Shown here piece by piece: positions 43,706 through 56,351 of a stretch of DNA of 64,000 nt. The notes below the pieces were generated by a model, which was not told the origin of the DNA, did not search any database, and saw only the letters and a program-made list of their open reading frames with translations. Each line of letters opens with the position of its first letter. The first letter of the stretch is position 1. The translations under genes and the position numbers were made by a program. The stretch is from Gracilariopsis chorda (Eukaryota; Rhodophyta; Florideophyceae; Gracilariales; Gracilariaceae). The stretch covers positions 248,001 to 312,000 of the forward strand of contig NBIV01000028.1 in NCBI GenBank assembly GCA_003194525.1, read 5' to 3'.

Positions 43706-45151
43706 ATGGCTTTTCGCTACTTTGCAATGATTGTTCACCCCAGGAATGGGAGTATTCTCACACATCGCAACGGAAAGCTTCCAGTGGTATCATATGAAGA
43801 TGACGCAATTAATCTACACAAGATGTGCGCAAACTTGCAAAGACTTGTTGCTGACGCGTACAGATTGATTCTCATGCGATCTGAGTGTGAAGTTCTTCTT
43901 AGTTCTGATGGGTCAATCACCCGCTCTTCCTCCGAATATCGTACACAGCTACTTATTTTTGAGATAGTTTCGGATGGACCATTAACATCGCCGAAGGACT
44001 TCACATGGACCCCTCAAAATGCAGCATTTCTTGTTGTTGTTGATCCAGCGCTTGCGCCAGTTGTCGAGTATCTGCAGCATTATGCAAACGTGGGTCTCTT
44101 GGTTAACAAGAGCCGCCTTTATCCGTATTCACACTCTGGCTGGTTTAAAGAGGCTGCTAGCTGGATACAGAGTACAATGGTTTATCACGGTTATGATGAT
44201 GTCGAAGAAGTTCAACAAGTTTCGAGCAAATCTGAAGGATGCGTACTTCGCGGTGTTATGGTATGCGGCTCTGCTGTTTACTTTAAGCAAGTTGGAACAC
44301 ATACTTTCAGTGATGAGATTCGAGCCACACAACTGCTTTCGAAGTCATTTCCAGATTACTTTAAGTGCCCTATTGAGGTTAATATCGAGAAAAAGTGGAT
44401 GTTGATGCCCGATCGTGGTACAAGTTTTCCAGAGGATGCGTGCTCAGTGAGCACTAATCAGGAGCTCTTCCACAGTGTTCTCTTTAAGTGGGGAACGATT
44501 CAGAAACAATCTCTGTCCTCGGCCAAGGGGCTTGAAGATGCAGGTATGGAACTCATGAATGGGCCAGCTTTCGAAGGCTTGGTACAAAAAATGATCTCAG
44601 ATACCGAATGGTGCTCTGTACTTTCTGAAGAACTGGCTGTGACGAGGGAGACTTTACCGGTGGACGAAGCGGAGTTTAAGAACCTATTCATAACTTACAC
44701 AAGGTATTTATCTGTAAGAGCCTCAGAGTACAGTGTACCGTTGGCGCTTGTACACGGTGATTTGGACATTGTAAATGTTACCCAAAACTCGGAGAATGAG
44801 ATCAACTTTATTGATTTCGGTGCGACGTGCATCTCCTTTCCTTTCAGAGATGCTGCCACTTTCGCGTTAATGTGCGGGGCAACAGCAGATGACCTTCAGT
44901 TTTATTTCGATATGTGGGTAGAATATGAGAGCGCTGGAAGAATACGGGAGCTGTTTCAACTTGTCAAGGGCTTGCAACTGGTTTTTTCTGCTTTCGTTTC
45001 ATACAAGCAGTATATCACGGCGGAAGAAAGCAAAAGGATGTCTACTCGCCTCGCTCTGCGCTCCGTTCTTCGTGTTCTGCTCCAAGGACTTGTTTTCTAC
45101 TTAGAGAGGGCGTGCGACGCAACATTGCGCTCCTGCGAATCCTCAACATAA
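43706..45151 (+). CDS. APH/choline-kinase-fold phosphotransferase-like protein
   Basis: 481 residues from the ATG at 43706; the frame is open further upstream but starts there with non-ATG codons. The C-terminal half has the signature of the aminoglycoside phosphotransferase fold: LALVHGDLDIVNV (catalytic Asp and Asn of the HGDxxxxN motif, about 44750-44785), followed by NFIDFGATCISFPFRD, whose Asp corresponds to the metal-binding DFG-like residue. In the middle, GVMVCGSAVYFKQV with Lys would correspond to the ATP-binding strand and ITDEIRATQ-like helix (here SDEIRATQLL). The first 150 residues are unassigned. The substrate cannot be told; relatives phosphorylate small molecules such as choline, homoserine or antibiotics. 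The gene looks intact, without introns, and ends in TAA. Confidence 0.7.
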   Translation: MAFRYFAMIVHPRNGSILTHRNGKLPVVSYEDDAINLHKMCANLQRLVADAYRLILMRSECEVLLSSDGSITRSSSEYRTQLLIFEIVSDGPLTSPKDFTWTPQNAAFLVVVDPALAPVVEYLQHYANVGLLVNKSRLYPYSHSGWFKEAASWIQSTMVYHGYDDVEEVQQVSSKSEGCVLRGVMVCGSAVYFKQVGTHTFSDEIRATQLLSKSFPDYFKCPIEVNIEKKWMLMPDRGTSFPEDACSVSTNQELFHSVLFKWGTIQKQSLSSAKGLEDAGMELMNGPAFEGLVQKMISDTEWCSVLSEELAVTRETLPVDEAEFKNLFITYTRYLSVRASEYSVPLALVHGDLDIVNVTQNSENEINFIDFGATCISFPFRDAATFALMCGATADDLQFYFDMWVEYESAGRIRELFQLVKGLQLVFSAFVSYKQYITAEESKRMSTRLALRSVLRVLLQGLVFYLERACDATLRSCESST

Positions 45152-45358
45152 TCGATGTGCGAGTGAATGTAGTTTTTCTGAACAAAGCCATGTTCAGAGG
45201 TGGAAGGTGCAGAAATGTACCCTTCGTAGTCATCAGGAGCAGAACTGTACAGATTGCCACTGCTTGGAAGTTATGTAAGGGAAACAGTTTTGCAGTCTAC
45301 TCTGAAAAGAAAGTTGCTTGGATGAAGTTAGAAGAAGCAGCTGGCTTACAAGGGAAAT

Positions 45359-46794
45359 TTAAGTCCATTTGCAATTGCAAAGCACGGAAGGGCGCACGTC
45401 TGTGCTAGATAATGTGATTGCCTCACCTTCTGTTGACGTCAACGGAAAACATATATACCCTTCATGTAGGAGCGATGTCGATACGGCGCAATACCCCACT
45501 AGATCGTCCTCAGAAGTGCGATCATGGTCATATACCTTGAGAATAATGACAGCTAGCGCGCGGTTCTTCACTTTCAGCAATACGCATTCTTGCCATATAG
45601 GCGAGAATCCATTCGAGCGACAGGCTCGCGAATCAAACATATCTGCGCAATAATCATCGTAATTGGCAAAGTCTTCGTCGTAGAGTTTGATCAGGCAATG
45701 TGGGTCAATCGTGTCTCGAGTACTTGATGACCCTGGTTTCGGGAGCATAAACGCCGAAAGACGTTGCAGATGTAGAGTCGGCTCCTTCGCATCTGGAGAC
45801 TGACGAATAGTTTTGGAATGAACATATCCACAGCCAGTCCTAGCCAAAAAACCATGCTTCGTTCACAGCCATACACTTTTCATGCTTTTTCCAGTTCAGA
45901 GCGACGAGGTGACAGCCCATGAAGCGGGCAAGCGTCAGCGCGTAGCTGGATAAGTCTACCCTCGTTCCTTTTGACACACTCGTGTAAGTCCATTGGAGTT
46001 GTACTCACGGCTGGCTCCAACAGTCTTGGTTCCGCTTTCCCACACGTCTGCGGTCTTTTTTCATTGATGGACACGCACGAGGAGGCAATGAACTTATCTT
46101 ACCAGACTCGCCACTGCTCCACAAGCTCATCAATATCTTGCGATTGCCGCCTGCAAAATAGACCAACTGCGATATTTCTTCGGATATCTTGGTGGGAGGA
46201 TTGGACTTGGAAGCCTTGTCAGAGCCCGATGATGAGGAAGAAGGTTCTTCGTCCCTCGACCTGACCTCTCGGAGATTCCTCGGCTTCACCTTAAGTCTTT
46301 GTCTTCCAAATTTGATAGATCGAACGGTCTGGATTGCGAATGCACGGAATGTCCCGTGTTTGCCTTGAGCAAACGCGCCCTCGGAGCTTTTCCGGCAGCA
46401 CATCCACATGCATACCAGCGCATTCGGAGCGATAGAGGCAAACTCCTAAAAGCTCGCATATCAGCGACTCAGCCCAAGTCTGGTTGGCTGAAGTGGTTCT
46501 CCAAGCTCAAAATGAGCGGGCAGTCGATACCATGTGAGAAAGCATGTTCCCTGATGATGTTGAGGATCATGTCAAGCGACACTACGGACGGCATAGCGTG
46601 ACCGTGCGAATGACTGGATTGTCATCATCGCTGTCCCACATATCGATTTCTACACAGCGACTGCCTCTTTTCAGCATAATGCGGTACATTTGTGTGGTGC
46701 TGTAGTCCATAGTTTGGTCCGACTCCAGATACGTGTTGTGCGACGACGATATGATACGGTACGAGACACCCGCTGAGCCGGCGTGTTCTGTCAT
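45359..46794 (-). pseudogene. Phosphoinositide-specific phospholipase C, broken
   Basis: Minus-strand parts in order. X domain: YRIISSSHNTYLESDQT with the first catalytic His, CVEIDMWD with Glu and Asp, then HGHAM with the second His in a different frame, and CPLILSLENHF. Linker: a Ser-rich acidic stretch, followed by EEISQLVYFAG, the usual start of the Y domain. Y domain: ECVKRNEGRLIQL, then a poorly preserved segment and GCGYVHSK. C2 domain (45750-45359): NGFSPIWQECVLLKVKNRAL and DHDRTSEDDLVGYCAVSTSL. PI-PLC cleaves PIP2 into IP3 and diacylglycerol. One frame change lies near 46609 between PVI and HGH, another near 46330, and more in the Y domain. No PH or EF-hand part precedes the X domain here. 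Unsuspected introns could explain some changes but not the one inside the catalytic site. Confidence 0.7.
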
Positions 46795-46843
46795 TGCTCT
46801 CCGCCATCAGAGAAAGGTTACCGATCTGGGTTAGCGATCAGAA

Positions 46844-49016
46844 AGGGTCAATTTGAGACAAGAACGGTGCCTCAAATAGCTTCGAATTTGACGGTGAAAT
46901 TGCATGCTTCATAAGAGACGACGCTGCCACAGGAAGCAAAAGGGTTTACTTGAGACGATGCTGCCAAGCGGCCACTATTTCCTCCGCAACACCTAGCATG
47001 GCAACCGCAGTCGATTCGATACTCTAACTTCTTTTGCTACCTTTTCGCGAATACCAATGTGCTTATCGCGCCTCCCTTTTGCACTGCAACGCCGTATAAG
47101 CGCACGAATGGACACAATGTCGTCTGTTGAGCTCTAAAAAAGGAAAGCCATAGGCCCCTTAACACCCAAACGTGCAGAAGCTTTTGAAGTGCGTTTTGCA
47201 GTCTCCATTTTTGAATCTTCATTTTCCTTTCTGCTGAAAAAGTGTTCAGCTTTCAAATTCACAGAAACTTTGTTCTTTGTCAACAACATGGCAGACGTTT
47301 TACCTTCTGTTGCCCGTGTACTTTCTATCAAACGAACTGGTGTGCGTAGCTGCGCCAATATCCACAAAACTATGTTGAATGTACGCTTCGATCGCAAAAT
47401 GTTCTCTACAGCTGCTAACGCAACCGTTCGGTCTTGCGTTTCGTTGAGAACTCTCTGCAACTAACTACAGATGGCTTTGTCTGTACAGCGCAATCGTTTG
47501 ATCGTCTTATCTTTTGTCTCCTGTTTTCCGTTGATATGTTTTCTCTTTTTAGTCGTCGCTGGATTTTTTCTCGCAGCTCATCCCCGAAGGGATTATACAA
47601 TGGCCATATATCCACGTCAAAAAAACTCTTGTTGAATATTTCCCTGCTTATTGCCCGATGATGAGCCATGGCAAGATTCATTTTGAAACTCATGTTGGCA
47701 TCTGAGTACTCTCCGGTCAACAAGAGCTGGTCCCGGATGACTCTGGTTTCCTGTTCGAAGTGTTTGTTGATGTAGAGGTCACATGGATGGAGGAAGTTGG
47801 ATTTATTCGCTTAAAGTTGAATTTAATGTATATTAACTTCATGCATTTTTCTACCCATTCAGTTTCTTTCCGTAAACTGTGACGATATTGAAGAAAAAGA
47901 ACGGATTTCGATTCTGGAACAAACTGAAGTACAAACTTGGCCAACTGTTTTACCAAATGCTTCATTTTCTTAGCATCCATTGAATCTTATGGTGTACATG
48001 TTATTGCTGTTCCTTTCGGAACCCATTTATTGTAACCAAGCCACTCATATTTAGCCAGAAGCAGTTGCAGGACTTTATGTTACATCTAGTTCATCCAATT
48101 TGGTATGGCTTTTTTTCTGGCGACTATGAGGAATGGAAGTTCTATTTTTCCGGAAACCGAAGCAATTACCACTGCAGTAAGGTGCTCATTATTCCCTTTA
48201 GGATCTATACGGCGTTTGGAGTGGTGCTTTGTTGATGATTAGAGTACTTTATATCTTTTACCATGCTGCGAACTAACTTCAGTCTCGTCTAAAATCCATA
48301 TTCTTTCTGGGTCTTCACATAGGTCTGGTTCTTCTTTATGCAACTCAGAAAGCGCTACACTCAAGGTCCTGAAATGCTCAACACTTTCCTCTTCAAAGTG
48401 TTAGTGGCACATGTACTCAGCCGAACGAAATTTCAGCTCTCGATTTCTTGCTCGGAAGGACCTCAATGCACCTTCGGAAGGAACGTCGCGTTTATATCCA
48501 ACAGGTCCATCAGAAGCAACTGCTCCCACCAGTATTCTGATGTTGTTGACATCCAACGCAAATCTGCGGCTCGCTGCAAACAACCTGCGTTCCAAAATCG
48601 CGTCTTTTTGGGTTTTTGTAAGGCGAGGTTGCTCGTCCTGGGTAGTGTACTACTGGAGTAAGGAGTCTGTTCAGTTTTGAGGTACGTTTGTTCTTCTAGG
48701 CTGCATACAAGCGATATGCAGTGGAACGGGAAAGACTGCATGCTGATGCAACCTCACGCGCTTTTTTGCATTGTTTGAGAAGCTCTACTGCTCATTCACG
48801 GGTTGCTTTACCTGTCACTGTACGTTGTGTCCGGGTTTTGAGTCGGGCTGTTTGGCGTCTCATGGACAAGAGCATAGTGGTCGTCGAGCTCGGAATGAGT
48901 GAGGGGCAGGAGGGTGGTCAGACTCTGGTGAAGGCCTGCTGAGGTTGGCAGAGAGGCGATTGGAACTTGCGAGATTCGAGATTCCTTGTTTCAGAGTCAT
49001 GTCTTCTCAAATAAAC
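46844..49016 (-). mobile_element. Pogo-like element 3, decayed
   Basis: Transposase traces on the minus strand: CKKAREVASACSLSRSTAYR, a helix-turn-helix (about 48770); LTAVVIASVSGKIELPFLIV, matching ACASGKTLPPFLIF of element 2 (about 48150); and RAISREIFNKSFFDVDIWPL, the usual post-catalytic block (about 47630). The frames change several times. Possible ends: GGGTCAATTTGAGACAAGA (46847) and, reversed, GGTTTATTTGAGAAGACA (about 49014), with another inner copy GGGTTTACTTGAGACG (about 46945). The ends are less certain than in elements 1 and 2. Confidence 0.5.
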
Positions 49017-50290
49017 CGATTTCCCAAATTAAGCCGGTGCCATCGCTAGCCCCATGCACGCTGCGTGCAATTTTTCAATCACGCAGCGCGGAGCGTGAAA
49101 AAACGTGATTCATGCTCCTGGAGTGTCTGGCGTGCACTCAAAAGAGCTCCTCGGAGTGCATTGCACAACAAGCGGGAACAGTTTCTCTCCGCAGTCGCGC
49201 AGTGCACACCTCACGACGTGCAGTACATGCAAAGTGTGTGATTGCACTTCCTCTTCACGCAAAGAACACAGAAGACCAAACATTGCACGTCTAGTTGAGT
49301 GACTTTACAATGCCGTGGAGACGCCTTTGCAAGCCATATCACGTTTTCGTGCAGGTTTGTAGTATAGTGCGCACGGGGCACCGCCTACGAGAGAGGTCCA
49401 AAGGATTCAGGCCAACGGCGAGACCACTGGTACAAACGGCGAACTCGGGCGGCGTTAACTGCTGTGCCTACAGGAGGCGGCAGTCAGCGTAACGAAGACG
49501 TACAAGCCATAAAATAATGGAGTTGAACTAACCAAGGGGGCTAGTCGTACTCGAAAGGGTCTCTCCTTTACCTCAGGAGGTAGGCGCAGCTCAAGCAGCA
49601 TAAATATCAGCTGCGAGGCGCCTCCACCTAAGGTGCAACCCGCTGTAATGCGGTGCACCACGTGTACTATCTACACTACCTATGGCATTAGAAAATAAGC
49701 TACTCGCTGGAGGCCACTCGTAGGCCATACGTGTACCACCGGTCCGGCACGCCAGCAGTACCTTCTACTCCTAGGGGTCCATTACTATGGCGGTGGGATC
49801 AGATCATTCCCATTATACCACAAGGTTTAGCAACTTAATGGAACACTGCGCTTTATCCTCACAATCTACATTTGCTGTTTCATTTGCTTTAAATCCATGC
49901 TTTGAGCTTACGTATTGTTGTTTCCATGTCACTGCAAAAAAATTAAACCTCTCACAGCAAAGGTTATCGGTTTTCCTTTTCCATCACACCATCGTTCGTG
50001 TGTTGTTTGTTGCTGTGGGCGATTTTTTCGACCAGCGCAAACAGGGAGTTTGATGTTTGGGACTCGCATGCTCATGCACCATAGTCATTCATGAAAAGAA
50101 CCTTTCACCATTCCAATAACGAAAATGAAGCATCCCTTAATGCCTAGCGCAATCCGCGTACAGTAATTGAGTTCACACCATCTCCGGCTAAAGATCGCAC
50201 TAAAACTCGAGAAGATAAACCAGATGACGATAGAAGAGGAGACGTTATATCATATAAGGATTTGATATTAGTAACACGTCGAATGATTTC
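49017..50290. other. No gene seen
   Basis: The sequence from 49300 to 49760 is GC-rich with short inverted words (ACCTCAGGAGGTAGGCG and GGCGCCTCCACCT) that could pair. It may be an old repeat. No protein-coding signal. Confidence 0.35.
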
Positions 50291-53200
50291 ATGGCGTTTG
50301 AAGGATACATGAGCGAGTCTGACGGGGAAATACCAAAATCTATATCACCGCATCAAAGCAAATATGCAGATGCTGTCGCAGCGAACTTTGATCAGTCCGA
50401 ATCGTCTGCGTCTTTGTATAAACCACATTCTGACATACTAGATTCAGAACCCTATCCTAACTCCGAAGCATCCCTCGATTATAGCGATGTGCTTATAAGT
50501 GACAGTGAGGTGGAGAACTTGCACAAAGTGCTGAAACCAACACATAAAACAGTAGCAATCAACACAATCAAAAATAGCCTGGAGGAGATAAGCATTGCCA
50601 TGGAGGACTACTGGGCCTGCGTGTTTACGGACATACATGGGGAGCAGCTAATGGAATCTTGGTATCAAATTGTAGAAGAGAACAGCAAAGATCTCTTGGA
50701 AAGCGAGCAAGAGCGACTTTCGTCGCAGCACACAGAGAGACTTACAGGCTGGCAGTACGCGTCACCTTTCATTGATGTACGTATAGAGTTCGACGATGTT
50801 CATGGGGATCTCAGCGAAAGGTTCTTAAAAGAATGTAACCACGTTCTCGTCAATGCTGTTGAGGAAACCAAAGTTGTGATTTCAGAGCATGAAGTGGTGA
50901 CTGAGACAATGATATCGTCATTTCATGCATTGCTGACATTTCTCCCTGACTCTTTATTGCAGAACCTGGAAAGCTTCGTAAATAAAGTGTTAAAGCAAAG
51001 TTAGATACCACTAGAAACTGTTAATGAGCTCAGAGGAGTGACCATCACCCACGTACTGGCCACGTCATACAGTAGCAACATAAGCACTACTTTATCACCA
51101 GCCAGCAGTGATTAGTTCTTCAGTACTGGACTACCAGTCCAACACTGTAACAATATATGGTCTTCATTCAGTGGTACACGTCGAAAATGGAAAAAAACTG
51201 AGGAATATGGCATAGGATGGTCCAATACACTCGTACTAGGAAACCAGCTCATTGCAGAACTTGAAATCAAGCTCCCCGCAATTACACGAAACCTGGTCTA
51301 CATTACCGGTGTGACCATGTTTAGTCTGGATGCTGATCAACAGTGGCTGCAGTCTCGTGCAGTGTCATATCTTACTAATCTCGCACAAGTTGATAACCCC
51401 AAACAGGCTCTTGGTCCAGTGAACAATTCAATATGCTCCCCAATGAAGTCATTATATTTAGCCAGCTACTACATCCGCCCTGGAGAAAAAGTGATTCACA
51501 TATGGAAGATATTATTGCAGATGCTGCAGGGTGCAATAACTACTGGAGCACTTCATCCGATGACTGACCCGTTATTCCTTCCAGATCGAAGGTAAATGGG
51601 AAAAGAACCTATGGCGTTCATGAAAAAGTTGGGAGCAGTCGGATTAGGTACGCACAAAAGAAGCCTTGAATTCACATTCGTTTTTGGAGATGGTCGAGTT
51701 ACTAAGAAGCATAAGAGAATGTTTGTAGTGGAGAGGGGATGTCGCACCGTGTACAGTGCAGTGAAGAAAACCACCAAGCGATATCAAAGGCGAATTGAAG
51801 CAGTCTTGTACCGCGAAAGCTGCTCAGGGCGTATTGGTGCTATCTACCATAACGATATTGAGCGATGCGGCTCTAATCTTTTCATTTTAGTTCCAAAACA
51901 AGGTTTTGGACGCCTCACGAAAGAAGCAGATGTCAGAATGCTCCATGAGGTATACAGTTCAGATCAAACCACTCCAAATGGCGTGAACAAGCTTTATTGC
52001 TCTCAGAGAAAAGAAATGTTCTTTCTGCGAATGACCAAGGTGAATCTTGCACTCAGCAGTTTGTGGCAGTGGAGCTTGCTACAAGCGAAGTACCCAGAGT
52101 GATTTCTCTGACGTGCATTTTAATTCAGATCGCACACAACTCATTCCTTCTTCACAACATTCTGCTCAGATTCTGACAAGTTTCTGACCATATCATATTA
52201 TCAACTCAAGGACAGGCAAGTGGGACCACTATCAGAACCTCTCCCAGCAGATATGGAAGACACAAAACGAATTCTGTAGGACAAATCGGAAGTAGTGGTC
52301 CAGATTCTTGGTATGGAGAAGCGTTCTGGGGCTTCCGACCATATCTCGAATGAATCAATCGTGAAATTCATGGGCGTGACACTGCCTTTGCTTTCCACCT
52401 TAAGAGAGAGATCAACTGTCATTGTTGGCTAGCATAGAGCATCGACAGTCTGCTGCATGGTCAAAATAGCAGCTCATTGACAAGAGTTTAGACATACAGA
52501 AGAAAGTCCAAGATGGTGATATCGAACTGCGAGCACAGACAGCGAACGAGCACACATAAATTGCAAAAGCCCAGAGAGTGGGTGAGAAGCTTGTTCATTG
52601 CCTTCTTGAGGCATCTTGAAGCTCTTGGTTTATGAAACCACTTACCGCCACTGCAGGCAGGAAAGAGGGTCTTTCAATGAGCATAACATCCTTCGCTCTT
52701 TGGCAGAGGTTTTTGACTCACATTATGCCAAGGTGAACGGCATACGACCAACAGAGAAAAATTTTGGAAATGAGGACATGTTCAGATATGAGTACATCAG
52801 AACTGTTAGTTTGATTGGTTGCAAGGCCAAATCTCGCCTGGCCGATAGCCCTGGTAGATTATTGGCGTTTTGGGGTTCGAGCGGGACCTTGCACGTTGTG
52901 GCAATAGAGATCAAGACAATGTCAGCGTTGGCTACTATTGATAAGCCAAGAAACGTTCGACGAACACAGGGCGACGTAATTACTGTTCCGGACATTGGTG
53001 GAGTATGACCATCATTGCCACTCTTTCATGAAGTCATTCCTACAGCTGCATATCGTTCACGGGTCCTACATCATGCAGTAGTTCATGGGAAGAGTAATGT
53101 GTTATTTATGGCTGCGAAAAGCAGCACATTGGGCGTAGGTGAAGTTATTTATGCTGCCCTTTTGAAGTTTGATGAAGTCTGTAGTACAGTGAGAACTATA

Positions 53201-53338
53201 TATGCTCCTAAGGATGAGCTGTTACGGAAGATACCTAGTGGGGTACTTGTATTTTCTAACTGGTGCAAAGTAGCACACCACTCCAGAGGAATCTTTTCAG
53301 CGGACTGTAATTCCATTAGGAAGAATAACCTAAATTAG
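50291..53338 (+). pseudogene. Large gene in one reading frame with many stops; nuclease-like C-terminus
   Basis: The ATG at 50291 opens 237 acidic residues. Beyond the TAG at 51004 the same frame keeps reading protein-like sequence: to a TAG near 51112, to TAA at 51595, a further 168 residues to TGA at 52102, a stretch around 52150-52430 with stops, then 52616-53008 and 53015-53338. All segments are in the same register over 3 kb. The C-terminal part contains LHVVAIEIKTMSA followed by RRTQGDVITV and, later, VLHHAVVHGKSNVLFMAAK. This recalls the E-x-K and following helix of PD-(D/E)XK nucleases of the YqaJ/lambda-exonuclease kind; the preceding SPGR could be a degraded SPDG. Ten or more stops make it inactive. 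It may come from a mobile element, but no transposase was seen. Confidence 0.5.
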
Positions 53339-53899
53339 ATTCTTTTAGTGTACCGTAGATAGTTTCCGTCGACGTCAGCTCGCGGTAGTGTATATAGTTT
53401 GCCGCTGGAGCTCAACCTCGGGGAAGTAAACGAAGCACCCTCGAGGCTTGCTCTAGTTTGTATGGTTCAACCTCGTGATACTCATCTTCAGGTAGACTAT
53501 TACGTCGTCCTCTAGGTGTGGTTTCTAAGCCACCGATACCCAGCGCATCCCATAGCAATGCCTGTAGGATTATCTTCCACCCATTGAACCTGCTTTCCGC
53601 TTGATGCTTGCGGATCTCCTTTCAGCATTCCTCCAGTGGTCGCTACTATATTAAGGAGACCACCACCTATTGGAACTCATCTGTTAGACCAAATCTAAAT
53701 GCCCTATTTTACGAAGGTTGTCCTCACCACTGGCTGTACCAAAACTCGTCTCCCGACCTTGAAGATTCGTTCCTTAAGGTGTATCTAACAGAACTTGAGA
53801 GAAAAGGGCTACACTCGCCCCAACTGGACACCCGTCGTAGTGGAATCTTTTTTTAAACTGATTCAGAAGTGGAAGCAAATCACGCCTACCTACTGCTCT

Positions 53900-55219
53900 A
53901 TGGATCCTCAAGAACCTATGCCGGAAACCATCTCTCAGGCTCCTCAGGCACCGGGCTCCCATAGCACCTGCAGCGTCCCTCAAGGACCTACCGCCATGGT
54001 GGTGGATCCTGAACGTCTCCTACGGAATGTAACCTCCAATTTCGACTGGTTACAACAACGAATAAGGAGACTACATGACCCAAAGACAGCGGATACCTCC
54101 ACCACGTCTCAGGAGAATGCTGCAGAGGAAGGTGAACAATCCCAGACGGCGCCACAACCGCCGCCGCCTCAGGAGATCCAGGCCCAGGGTGCAGTAGAAC
54201 CTGATACCTTTACCGAGTCGATGGCCCCAAGCGTCACCGATTTGCTCTCGCAAGAGGTCACCGAATGGATTCCTACAAGTTTCGAGGCGCATCTTCGATC
54301 CCTCCAACACGCCTTAGTGGAGAAGATTGCGATCGAAAGTGCGCACCGCGCGGCAGACGCTCTCTTGGACTCGGATGCTTTCCTAGAGGTGATTTCTGAT
54401 GTTATACAAGCAGAGGTTTGCTCCCAAAGCACGCAACTACAACTTGTAGCCGCGTTTCAAAGTGCATCTTCTGTACCGGAGAGGTTCCCTATATCAAAAT
54501 CTAAGGTAATGCTGGGAAGAGGAGGACAGGATACTGCCATTCCTCGCGCCGGAGAAGGACAGGATACCGCCCGAAGGAAACATGAAAGTCCTAGGAATAC
54601 TGCTATGAACGGTTTGGACCTGATACCTCACGGAGGGGGGCTGGATACTGGTCGTGACAAAATTCACCTTCGTAGAGGAGGACAGGATACTCCGGTGGTG
54701 ATTCGAGATAACGGGGTCCTCGTCAGACCCCAAGACACCACTCAGAAAAGGCGAAGACGAAAACGGAGGGACAGAAGAAGAAATGGAAGACACCCTGATT
54801 CGGAGAGTAGTACGGGTTCCGATTCCGAGAACAGCTCTGACCTAGAGGACGACATGCCTCTGAAGGAGAAACGACCAAGGGTGAGGAAGCTCGTCCCGTT
54901 AAACGATCTATTCGCCAATATGGTGGATTATGAAACCTACATGTTGAATGGTCGCTCCACTCTTTACAACACGTCGATTGCTAAACGACGTACGAAGATT
55001 CAGCGCTGTATGGATATTCAAATGAAGAGAAACACCTTTTTAGTAGAAGACCTCATTTTAGTGCTGAGCATCCTACCACGCTTCCGATCGGCGTGTAACG
55101 CCAATAGCGTCCATGAAGGTGCCGCCATGTGGTGCTTTCAGTTCTACCTCGCTGGGCAGGCGCGCTCCTTATTGCAACCCCGCCTCACCAGAGAAAGCGC
55201 CATTGTAGATGATCCTTGA
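53900..55219 (+). pseudogene. Gypsy gag region
   Basis: A long open frame, Pro/Gln/Glu-rich near the start, with a helical region (residues about 100-180), then five repeats built on the word GQDT (GRGGQDTA, GEGQDTA, GGGLDTG, RGGQDTP and RPQDTT), a very basic Arg/Lys stretch (TQKRRRRKRRDRRR) and a gag-like segment before the end. Part of the fossil 53400-61035. Confidence 0.5.
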
Positions 55220-56351
55220 ACGGAAGTCTTGATGAGGTACCTAGAGGTGGTCAACTTCCTCCTCAAATGGTACGCCACAGACGAGGTGATTGCAGATGCC
55301 GACGCTGACGTCAACTCCTACCGGCAGAGCACGGGAATGACCGAAACGGAGTTTTCACCGAAACTCTGGAGCAAGGCCGTAACGTGTGGAAACGTGTAAT
55401 CCGAACGGCAGTTAAAGTCTGTTCGTCAAGGGACTCTTCCCTTCGATACGCAGGAGGGTGCGCAATCATTTTACCACGTATCCTCGGACCAGCTATACGG
55501 TGTTAGTGCGCTTCAAAAAATCCTACGGGGACACCGACCGCACTGCACGGCGACGCCTCGCTCCACTTTCGGACAAACACCCCGCCTCAAGCCTAAAGAA
55601 ATCACACGGCTACGGCGTTTATGTTGGACACCAGCACCTCAGAAGACGCGGAAGATCTAACGATCAAACAGGAACAGGAATCCCTTGATCTTAGCTCTGC
55701 GTCACTCCAAAGGGTACCATCTCGTTCACGGAAACCGTCATCACCGACCTCATACACCTAAGCGAAATCCTTTAGGAACTTCCGCTTCCCAAATTCTCGA
55801 AGTTACCAACCACTTTTCAGGATTTGTTTGTCCCAACAAAACGGAGCACTGCACCACTCTCACCCCTGCAATGAGGGCCGTCATCCTTCAGGAGAAGGAG
55901 AAGAATTTCCAGTCAGCGAAGGACCCCTATTCGAAGAATGGTAGTTATCGTACCGCTTAAGGCGATTTCCGCTCCCCTCAAGGTCGTTATGCATATTGCC
56001 CCTCATTGGGGAACGCCGCTCAACCAGTCCCGGCACCACCTACGCAGGCACCGGCTAGCCCGGCTGCCGCTTCTATCGCATTGCAAAGGAACGCTGCGAA
56101 CACGTTGGCACCGATGCAAACGAACGGAGCGCCTGGAACTCCGACACGCTCCAATCAGGAAAACACTCAGGACCGCGCGTAAAGTCTCGGCGTGGCTCCT
56201 TTCCGTCTAGCCTCATTCCAATGGAAGTTACCTCTAGGAAAGTGGGGGAACCCGTGTGTCAAGAGGCACTGGGATTGGTGGACCCCCATTTTCAGCGGAC
56301 CCATCCACCACCTTCGAGGACTCAGTATATCTGCTTTGACGTGAGACCTAC

